This document shows, in pieces, positions 48,101-53,753 of a stretch of 64,000 bases of DNA; within the stretch, counting starts at the first letter, position 1, and each line of letters opens with the position of its first letter. The stretch covers positions 372,001 through 436,000 of the forward strand of contig JAEWYS010000004.1 of assembly GCA_023458555.1 (NCBI GenBank), in the 5' to 3' direction. The notes under the pieces were generated by a model. That model saw nothing but the letters and a program-made list of their open reading frames with translations, ran no database searches and was not told where the DNA came from. The stretch comes from Bacteroidota bacterium (GTDB lineage Bacteria; Bacteroidota; Bacteroidia; Cytophagales; Cytophagaceae). The position numbers and the translations under genes are program-made.

Positions 48101-49103
48101 CCTGTACGATGAAGAAGGAAATCTGACTGAAAAAGAGACTCCGGACGGGTGCTGGAAATATGAATGGAGTGGCAACGGCATGCTCCGTAGTGTCTTGCGC
48201 CCCGACGGCAAAAGCGTTATCTTTGAATACGATGCCCTGGGAAGAAGGACAGCCAAGATCTTTGACAATACAATCACCCGATGGCTCTGGGACGGAAATA
48301 CTCCGCTCCATGAGTGGAGGTATACACTGACCGAACGGCCCATATCCGTACTGAACGAAAATGGCATGCTGGTCAAAGACCGGGAAGAGCCGGTCGAAAA
48401 TCTCATTACCTGGATATTTGATGAAGGAAGCTTCAAGCCGGCAGCCAGAATAGCCGCCCATCAGGCATGTACCATCATCAGCGACTACCTGGGCACACCC
48501 AAGGAGGCATACAACCAGAGTGGCGAAAAAGTCTGGGCTTGTGAACTGGCAGCCTACGGAGAAGTAAAAAGCTGTACCGGCGATGAAGGCTTTATCCCTT
48601 TCCGTTTTCAGGGACAATACCACGATGTGGAAACCGGGCTGTATTACAACAGATTCCGGTATTACGCACCGGAAGAGGCAGCATATATTAGCCAGGATCC
48701 TATTGATTTAAAAGGAAATAAGTCTAGTTTTTATGCTTATGTAAGTGATTCAAACGGATTTATTGATGTTTTTGGATTAGAGGAAATACTTACAGAAGGT
48801 TATGTTTATAGATCAGGATCCGGAACAGATGCAAATATGACTCCACGCCCTGGAAAGGATACGACTTCCGGATTATCCACATCTTTAGAAAAACCAACAA
48901 AAGGAAAATACCAGATTATTGACATTGCTAAATTAGAAGGAACAGGTTTAGAAGCAATAAACGATCATGGAAGTCATGTTTCTATAAGGCCTAAAGATGA
49001 TCCTGATTTTATTAAGTTAAAAGAATGGGCAGACTACAGAGAATCAAGCACTACGCATAAATATACACAAGCTCTTCAAGATGCAAAAGTCACATGTCAA
49101 TAA
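45117..49103 (+). CDS. PAAR-like/Rhs polymorphic T6SS effector
   Basis: This 1328-residue effector has a PAAR-like N-terminal part in residues 1-190 (PHPFIGLVMDPMDYIPFVGS, then TMTCNDIGIPLSLSPG) that would cap the VgrG tip. A Lys/Ala-rich link is followed by the Rhs shell with YD repeats (about 235-1190, e.g. TGYTYDDRGNLTGI, WTYDPFGLCTGST). The core ends with FRFQGQYHDVETGLYYNRFR and DPIDLKGN (1194 on) to DVFGL (1217-1221). The last ~107 residues are the toxin, with YVYRSGSG at 1229-1236, GLSTS at 1252-1256 and a late SHVSIRP. Base composition turns sharply AT-rich from about 48,710, the sign of a swapped tip. The toxin activity is not known; an ADP-ribosyltransferase-like fold is a guess. 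Confidence 0.9.
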   Translation: MLLANKHLTLVLGLDIHIITFPIGPIPIPHPFIGLVMDPMDYIPFVGSTVFINGVPRGISDTSGMLAIMMHIPMGGPFLLAPMIGHESVNFFGSLKVKAEDVALSPSGYMTMTCNDIGIPLSLSPGKKMKPIPSLFLPTSYSIPLPMGKPVMVGGPYAPDLLGILKQLVMSYAFGSILKGAGKLAKKAAASLKKAKSKFTKGLKSIRCRMGFEPVDLIDGRMVYESTDFEIPGPIPIHWERRWYSDSSYQGPLGHGMHHNYDLALHIYPEEDFCLLILPDGRPATFPHMISEGDSFYNRSEKLSLTYAYSGTYILKDHETQEVWTFRQIEPDLFRPAQLTNPSGLSIGFTYQSGHLTLITDTAGRHIRLHLNKDNLIDKITLTHKNQEKILVSYRYNEAGDLIQITDPLDQSTHMRYSNHLMVAKTDRNGQTFYWKYDGPATGARCIHTWGDGGILEGWIEYGKGKNTVTNSLGHKTIYYYDENNLCTQVTDPDGNHTFHEYTEYMEPYRNIDQEGNITGYTYDDRGNLTGIVQPDGSAITRIYNEDDRIILSISPGGGSTVRVYNDSGLLHSLENPDGKVTSFEYNTEGLPETIRNNQGYLTKLEYDEDHNLIRAILPDKAQTAWTYDPFGLCTGSTDAEKRTKRFSYDELGRPCQIDLPDGNHIQLTYNAYNEVLCARDRDHCVSFTYTPMGSLKSREENGVKIQFHYDTEEQLRYLVNEHGETYRFARNAVGYIVQETGFDGLTRRYLRDRAGKVLKTERPGGRHTAYEYDLNGRIVRAEHSDGSWETYSYNRDGQLIEAVNENSRLVFHRDKNGRILKEEQDGYLIESQYDKSGNRIHIQSSLGADIQLTRNTSGFVEHMIAGRWEAAIRYNALGQETERLAPNVRNRFSYDQAGRVREQKTSGERGRLLRHKQYYWGVNDRLHRIHDLISDTSQTFEYDHFDNLIRSIAGAGGYDNYFRDEVGNIFKNKDRKDRKYSAGGKLTESGRKKYLYDEEGNLTEKETPDGCWKYEWSGNGMLRSVLRPDGKSVIFEYDALGRRTAKIFDNTITRWLWDGNTPLHEWRYTLTERPISVLNENGMLVKDREEPVENLITWIFDEGSFKPAARIAAHQACTIISDYLGTPKEAYNQSGEKVWACELAAYGEVKSCTGDEGFIPFRFQGQYHDVETGLYYNRFRYYAPEEAAYISQDPIDLKGNKSSFYAYVSDSNGFIDVFGLEEILTEGYVYRSGSGTDANMTPRPGKDTTSGLSTSLEKPTKGKYQIIDIAKLEGTGLEAINDHGSHVSIRPKDDPDFIKLKEWADYRESSTTHKYTQALQDAKVTCQ

Positions 49104-49113
49104 GTTTACTTTT

Positions 49114-49506
49114 ATGGAGAAACTAACAATAACTATAGATAAACTTTTTCAGTTTCAAAAAGAAAAATTAAAGGATAGAGAAGAAATTAAAAAGATTGAT
49201 ATTATAAGTCAATATGATAAAGATAATCATGGAAAAGTTTATAGATATACCAAATATCTAGAGATTCTATTAAAAGAAACGTTTTTGAATGAAAGGGACA
49301 TAGATCTCATAGACATAGAGATCTCATATAAAATGCATAATGAAGAATCGCTAGAAGTAAAAGGTGAGTTTTATGCTTCAGATGGTACCATCTTTGAAGA
49401 GATTCTTTTAATTAATAACGAAGCCAGTATATTGAATAACATTGAAATTTTTATAAATAACTGTGGCATTCAATATGAGGAAGTAATAAAGGAATACATC
49501 AATTAA
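49114..49506 (+). CDS. Probable immunity protein for the Rhs toxin
   Basis: This 130-residue acidic, AT-rich gene starts at ATG 49114, 10 bp after the rhs stop (an earlier start would overlap the toxin). It begins MEKLTITIDKLFQFQKEKLK and is rich in Ile, Glu and Lys. No domain is recognised. Position directly behind a polymorphic toxin tip and matching base composition make it the likely cognate immunity protein, acting in the cytoplasm of the producer. Confidence 0.75.
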   Translation: MEKLTITIDKLFQFQKEKLKDREEIKKIDIISQYDKDNHGKVYRYTKYLEILLKETFLNERDIDLIDIEISYKMHNEESLEVKGEFYASDGTIFEEILLINNEASILNNIEIFINNCGIQYEEVIKEYIN

Positions 49507-49510
49507 ATAA

Positions 49511-49863
49511 GAGTACATCTTCACAGTTCAGATAAATCGGTACGATACGGAAACAGACTTCTACTACAACAGGTTCCATATCCCTTACTCGGTTAGGTAT
49601 GTTACTACACAGCAACCCAAAACTGCTGAATTTTATGCCAGACCCAACCCTCGACGAGGCAAAATGCAAAAAAGTACAATCATCGAAATTGATACGGATA
49701 AATTGCTGCGGATAAAGTCTTTGATGTTTCATTAGGAATTGATCCTCAAATAGGTATCCAACTCAAAGATCCCGCTTTTAGATCTGCTACAAAAGATGCT
49801 GAAGTTCTTATCCAAGGAGAAATACCATCTGAAGCTTATAAAATTGTTAAAGATTGCAATTAG
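49511..49863 (+). pseudogene. Orphan Rhs tip with frameshifted ART-like toxin
   Basis: The first frame (49511-49735) starts without a start codon and reads RYDTETDFYYNRF, a clear match to the Rhs core end of the intact effector (YHDVETGLYYNRF). It goes on with TTQQPKTAEFYARPNPRRGK and STIIEIDTDKLL. Near 49,705 the frame changes, and the second frame (49708-49863) reads ADKVFDVSLGIDPQIGIQLK then ATKDAEVLIQGEIPSEAYKI. The last stretch is like the end of ADP-ribosyltransferase-type toxins (the AEVLI...IP pattern). The simplest reading is a displaced older toxin tip, broken by a frameshift. Confidence 0.7.
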
Positions 49864-49866
49864 ATT

Positions 49867-50209
49867 ATGAAAAAATATATTAAGCAAATGCAATTATTAG
49901 CAATCGAATGGGATTCAATTTATAAAAAAATCCTTCCCAGATGAGATTGCGGAGTTTAACGAAAATAAAAAAATCAAATACCAACTATTTGATTTGATTG
50001 TTGAAATCACTGATGATGCAACACTACCTCCCAAAAAACAAAAAAATCTTATAAAAGAAAGTATTCTTTTTCTGGCAAAAACAAGTGGATGTGCCGAAGA
50101 TATGGAAATAGCAGAAAGTATACTAGATGAACTCGAAGATAAAAACTATATTAATAAGGAGGAAATTGAATTGTTCTGCAACAATTCATCATTAGGCAGG
50201 TGGACATAA
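49867..50209 (+). pseudogene. Frameshifted immunity-like gene behind the orphan toxin
   Basis: ATG 49867 opens MKKYIKQMQLLAIEWDSIYK and hits a stop at 49942-49944. Removing one A from the run of seven at 49924-49930 restores the frame: FPDEIAEFNENKKIKYQLFD, then LIVEITDDATLPPKKQ and so on to RWT at 50209. The restored protein has about 113 residues. It starts 3 bp after the stop of the orphan ART-like toxin and would be its partner. Both broke after displacement, or the break is a read error in the homopolymer. Confidence 0.75.
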
Positions 50210-50496
50210 ATAAACCTTCAGTAAGATGCCTTTAAATAAAAGGGAATAAAGGAAATTACCTTAAAATTATCGGAAGAGCCGGAATGGACTATACCGATGA
50301 ATCCGGGAAAAATTATTTTATAGATAGTGAAATGGTTGTAAGCAATGAATATAACATTGCAGTATATATTGATAGTGTCACAGACGATCAGGAAAATTTA
50401 GTAAAAGATCAGGAGATAAAAGATAAAATAATTGAACGAATAAAAACTCTAAGTAGGGATGGTGGAATCAAAATCCGTCTTTTTCATTACAGCTAA
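50209..50496 (+). repeat. Direct repeat, copy 1
   Basis: This is the first copy of a direct repeat of about 287 bp that begins at AATAAACCTTC upstream of the Imm74-like start and runs to its stop. The partner is at 52091-52377. By eye only about a dozen positions differ. Confidence 0.85.
50226..50496 (+). pseudogene. Frameshifted copy of the Imm74-like gene
   Basis: This is a near copy of the intact gene at 52108-52377. The start ATGCCTTTA is kept, but a net one-base insertion in the first 35 bases (AATAAAAGGG against ATAAAAAGGA) leads to an early stop. From GMDYTDESGKNYFIDSEMVV on, the frame is intact to the stop at 50494-50496. It is most likely the older or the degenerating copy of a duplicated immunity gene. 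Confidence 0.8.
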
Positions 50497-50508
50497 TTTT
50501 GTTTTAAA

Positions 50509-51098
50509 ATGTTATCACAAACGGAAATCAAGGTGCGTAATCGAATTGAGCAAATCATAGATCACTGTCAGTTCAACGATTTAATAAATAGAGGCGCGAG
50601 AAAAAGTCTGAACGATGGACAAATCAGTAGCCTTTAAGAAAAGCATGTTTACAACTTAATCATCCAGAAGTGACTAGAATTGCAGATTATGTAAAAAACG
50701 AATATTCCTTTCTGATCGAACGAAACTTCGCAATTGATGATGTAATAGAAAGAGGCAACTTGTATTCACAAGCATGCCTGACAGGAGGCTCGGAGGATTT
50801 AATATTTTGCTTTACATTGGAAAAGGGAAAGCTATCGGTTGCTGTCACAAGTAAACACATTTTGAATAGCAAAAAATATGGGAAATATAGCAAGTATTGT
50901 GATTGCTTCTATCTGGTTAAACTATTTGATCCGAATATTGATTTTTCTGACATTACTCCCGCCATATATCCTGATTTTATTCAGAATAATCTAAATAATC
51001 TGATCACATTATTTAATACCGAGAACACAGAAACAACCTTAAAAAGAATCAATAAAATAATAAAGGAATATGATCAAATAAGATGGAACAGGCAATAG
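50509..51098 (+). pseudogene. Frameshifted small gene, possible immunity protein
   Basis: ATG 50509 opens MLSQTEIKVRNRIEQIIDHC and continues to GQISSL, with a stop at 50635-50637. In another frame from 50634 the sequence goes on without loss: LRKACLQLNHPEVTRIADYV, then NEYSFLIERNFAIDDVIERG and so on to the stop at 51096-51098. Together they would code about 195 residues. The indel lies at 50631-50637. The second part contains LTGGSEDLIFCFTLEKGK and KYSKYCDCFYLVKLFDP. The family is not recognised; context suggests toxin immunity or a relic. Confidence 0.7.
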
Positions 51099-51218
51099 TC
51101 ACCAAATGTATCAAATCGTCCCTCATAAGTTCTATTTGGCGTTCGCTCCAAAAAAACAAACAGGATCAACCCTCCGAGAAAAGTTGTGCCAACTGTTTGT
51201 AAATAATTTTTAAAGAAA

Positions 51219-51563
51219 ATGAAAATATATAGTATTGCACCTGATGGAAATGAAGCAGAGGACCTGGAACCTGCTAGATATTTCAATCTGGCAATCAAAC
51301 AAATCGAAGAAATTGAAGAATGGCTCAGAACGACCAATGAGCCAGCACAGGCTTTATTAGTTCATATTGATATACTTATATATTTAAGTAAAAAATACCC
51401 TGAAATGGCTATAAGAAGAATAAAAAAACTCAATATACCAATGATTAAGAATACTTTCGATGATTGGTATGAAAGGGTTAATTTAAAAATTCCGAAACAA
51501 TTCAGAGAAGGTATTAAAAATTCTGCAGACAGTTTATTCAGAGAATTAGACGAAATATCATAA
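51219..51563 (+). CDS. Small helical protein of the payload island, possible immunity protein
   Basis: This intact 114-residue protein starts MKIYSIAPDGNEAEDLEPAR and is mostly helical (FNLAIKQIEEIEEWLRTTNE, ALLVHIDILIYLSKKYPEMA). It has no signal peptide. It is 120 bp after a broken gene and 15 bp before a DUF4259-like gene on the same strand. I do not recognise the family. A role as orphan immunity protein is inferred from the setting. Confidence 0.65.
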   Translation: MKIYSIAPDGNEAEDLEPARYFNLAIKQIEEIEEWLRTTNEPAQALLVHIDILIYLSKKYPEMAIRRIKKLNIPMIKNTFDDWYERVNLKIPKQFREGIKNSADSLFRELDEIS

Positions 51564-51578
51564 AATAACCAAAACAGT

Positions 51579-51926
51579 ATGGGTACTTGGGATAATAAAC
51601 CTTGGGATAATGATAGGGCAGCTGATTGGTTTGGTAAACTAATGGATCAAACTGAATTACCTTTAAAAGTCAGAAATACATTGTTATTATGCAACGAGGA
51701 AGACCTATATGGAGATAATACTCCAGTTTTAAGGGCAGCAGTCTATTGTGTATTGCAATTTTGCAGAGTATATGTATGGCCCATCAATTTCTTGGATTCT
51801 GATTTAGAATTAGCCATAAAAGCAACAAAGAAAATTCTACAAGACGAAGAGTATTGTTACTCCGAAGAGATTATTTCTGAAATACAAGAAGAATTGAAGC
51901 AACTTGAGACGAGACTGAAAAATTGA
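51579..51926 (+). CDS. DUF4259-like small protein
   Basis: This 115-residue protein begins MGTWDNKPWDNDRAADWFGK, which follows the pattern of DUF4259 (G-W-x-x-x-x-F-x-N-D-x-A-x-D-W). The rest is helical and ends with ISEIQEELKQLETRLKN. DUF4259 genes often occur near polymorphic toxins as immunity genes. It ends 26 bp ahead of a clear terminator, so it is the end of a transcript. Confidence 0.75.
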   Translation: MGTWDNKPWDNDRAADWFGKLMDQTELPLKVRNTLLLCNEEDLYGDNTPVLRAAVYCVLQFCRVYVWPINFLDSDLELAIKATKKILQDEEYCYSEEIISEIQEELKQLETRLKN

Positions 51927-51951
51927 AAAAATGGCTTTGCCTTATTCTTAC

Positions 51952-51985
51952 AAGACGATACAATAAGATGTATCGTCTTTTTTAT
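51952..51985 (+). terminator. Intrinsic terminator after the DUF4259-like gene
   Basis: A perfect 10-bp stem AAGACGATAC / GTATCGTCTT with an 8-base loop is followed by TTTTATT. This is a classic terminator. Confidence 0.9.
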
Positions 51986-52090
51986 TACAAAGGGAATCAA
52001 ATGATTCTGTAAGTCACAAAAAATAGAGCCGTGAAAGATATAGCAAAAATCTGTACAAAAAAGGAATTATAACCGAAATTATAGACCGGA

Positions 52091-52377
52091 AATAAACCTT
52101 CCGTAAGATGCCTTTAATAAAAAGGAATAAAGGAGATTACCTTAAAATTACCGGAAGAGCCGGAATGGACTATACCGATGAATCCGGGAAAAATTATTTT
52201 ATAGATAGTGAAATGGTTGTAAGCAATGAATATGACATTGCAGTATATATTGATAGCGTCACAGACGATCAGGAAAATTTAGTAAAAGATCAGGAGATAA
52301 AAGATAAAATAATTGAACGAATAAAAACTCTAAGTAAAGATGGTGGAATCAAAATCCGTCTTTTTCATAACAGCTGA
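52091..52377 (+). repeat. Direct repeat, copy 2
   Basis: This is the second copy of the direct repeat (partner 50209-50496). A short open stretch just upstream (52027-52095) reads RERYSKNLYKKGIITEIIDR and may be the tail of a lost toxin. Confidence 0.85.
52108..52377 (+). CDS. Small immunity-like protein (Imm74-like)
   Basis: This intact 89-residue protein starts MPLIKRNKGDYLKITGRAGM and contains YTDESGKNYFIDSEMVV, then DIAVYIDSV and a final helix DKIIERIKTLSKDGGIKIRL. The order of strands and helix recalls Imm74 (a polymorphic-toxin immunity family), from memory only. No toxin gene stands directly in front, apart from a possible 23-residue tail. It is a near copy of the broken gene at 50226-50496. 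Confidence 0.65.
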   Translation: MPLIKRNKGDYLKITGRAGMDYTDESGKNYFIDSEMVVSNEYDIAVYIDSVTDDQENLVKDQEIKDKIIERIKTLSKDGGIKIRLFHNS

Positions 52378-52542
52378 TTTTTAATCCGTTCAAATAGATT
52401 AGGCTATCCCTTAAAAGAGGCCGATTACTCTGATATTTTAACCCTCCTTCCTATATGTCGTATTTTCCTGCTTTTTAAACTCCGACTATTCCATTACTTT
52501 TGATATAGAAAATATAACCCAATTATAACCCTTATACTTAAA

Positions 52543-53514
52543 ATGAAATACAGAAAATTTGGCAGATTAAACTGGCAGGTCAGCGAAATTGGCTATGGCA
52601 TGTGGGGAATGGCCGGCTGGGAAGGTTCCGACGATACGGAATCCGAAAAATCACTGCATCTGGCAATTGACCAGGGCGTAAATTTCTTTGATACAGCTTA
52701 TGCCTACGGAGACGGGCACAGCGAAAAGATTCTGGGCAGAATACTGAAAAGCCGCACCGATGCCAGACTATACGCTGCATCTAAGATTCCGCCCAAAAAC
52801 CGGAAGTGGCCTTCCAAAAGCCATTTTACGCTCGGAGAGGTTTTTCCCGCAGACTATATCATCGATTATACAGAAAAAAGCCTGAAAAATATCGGTGTCG
52901 AGAAAATCGACCTTATGCAGTTTCACGTCTGGGAAGATGCATGGGCTGAGCTTGATGAGTGGCAAAAAGCCGTTGAAAAGCTAAAGCAGGAAGGAAAGGT
53001 AGAAGCCTTCGGAATCAGTGTCAACCGCTGGGAACCCGAAAACTGTATAAAAACCTTAAGAACCGGACTCATTGATGCCGTACAGGTAATCTACAATATT
53101 TTTGACCAGGCTCCGGAAGATACACTCTTCCCTGTGTGCAATGAGCTTGACATTGCCGTAATAGCCCGCGTACCCTTTGATGAAGGTACCCTGACCGGCG
53201 CTATTACCAAAGACACCGTTTTTCCGAAAGATGACTGGAGAGCATCTTATTTTGTACCTGAAAATCTGATTCCGAGCGCCGAAAGAGCCGACCGGCTGAG
53301 ACCCGTCGTGCCTGTCGGAATGACAATGGCCGAAATGGCGCTCCGGTTTATTCTTTCCAATCCGTCGGTTGCTACCACTATTCCGGGTATGAGAAAAGAG
53401 CGAAATGTGCTGGCAAATACTGCTGCAAGCGATGGCAAAGGATTGTCCGGCGAGCTGATCAGGACACTGCGGGGCCATCGCTGGGACAGAATACCTACTT
53501 CATGGTCGCAATAA
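52543..53514 (+). CDS. Aldo/keto reductase
   Basis: This 323-residue NADPH-dependent oxidoreductase has the TIM-barrel fold with the catalytic set: Asp and Tyr in FFDTAYAYGDGHSEKILG, Lys in AASKIPPK and His in DLMQFHVW. A cofactor stretch is seen near the end (PSVATTIPGMRKERNVLANT). The substrate cannot be predicted. Base composition is back to that of the core genome, so it marks the right edge of the payload island. Confidence 0.92.
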   Translation: MKYRKFGRLNWQVSEIGYGMWGMAGWEGSDDTESEKSLHLAIDQGVNFFDTAYAYGDGHSEKILGRILKSRTDARLYAASKIPPKNRKWPSKSHFTLGEVFPADYIIDYTEKSLKNIGVEKIDLMQFHVWEDAWAELDEWQKAVEKLKQEGKVEAFGISVNRWEPENCIKTLRTGLIDAVQVIYNIFDQAPEDTLFPVCNELDIAVIARVPFDEGTLTGAITKDTVFPKDDWRASYFVPENLIPSAERADRLRPVVPVGMTMAEMALRFILSNPSVATTIPGMRKERNVLANTAASDGKGLSGELIRTLRGHRWDRIPTSWSQ

Positions 53515-53562
53515 CTGCTCCGGAATAATCCTGAGGCAAGAGGAGCTTTTGAAAGGAAAAGG

Positions 53563-53597
53563 TAATGCTTAATGCTTAATGCTTAATGCTTAATGCT
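53563..53597. repeat. Tandem repeat, five copies of TAATGCT
   Basis: Five perfect 7-bp copies of TAATGCT are followed by TAA. They lie in the 239-bp gap between the aldo/keto reductase and bglX. No other feature is obvious in this gap. Confidence 0.95.
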
Positions 53598-53753
53598 TAA
53601 GTAATATACTAAAAAGCATCAATAGTGCCTCTCCTGCACTCTGCACCAAAACAGGGTCTGGTCCTAACTATTATTTTCTATGTACAATACCTGGAGTCTG
53701 CACAGATTTCAGGGTGCTGTACTCATTTTTACCATTAATATCAAGTCACTAAA

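Noticed and set aside
49924..50640. All frameshifts being sequencing errors
   Set aside because: Possible for the seven-A run, but the other breaks are not simple homopolymers and the rest of the window has long intact genes. It remains untested without reads.
51099..51218. Tail of another toxin (frame reading YQIVPHKFYLAFAPKKQ)
   Set aside because: Too short and without a recognisable motif; another frame is open over part of the same stretch.
49507..52400. Insertion sequence as cause of the broken genes
   Set aside because: I saw no transposase fragment or terminal inverted repeats in this stretch; recombination of Rhs tips and frameshift decay explain it.
53563..53597. Possible CRISPR-like repeat
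   Set aside because: The unit is only 7 bp, has no spacers, and there are no cas genes in the window.
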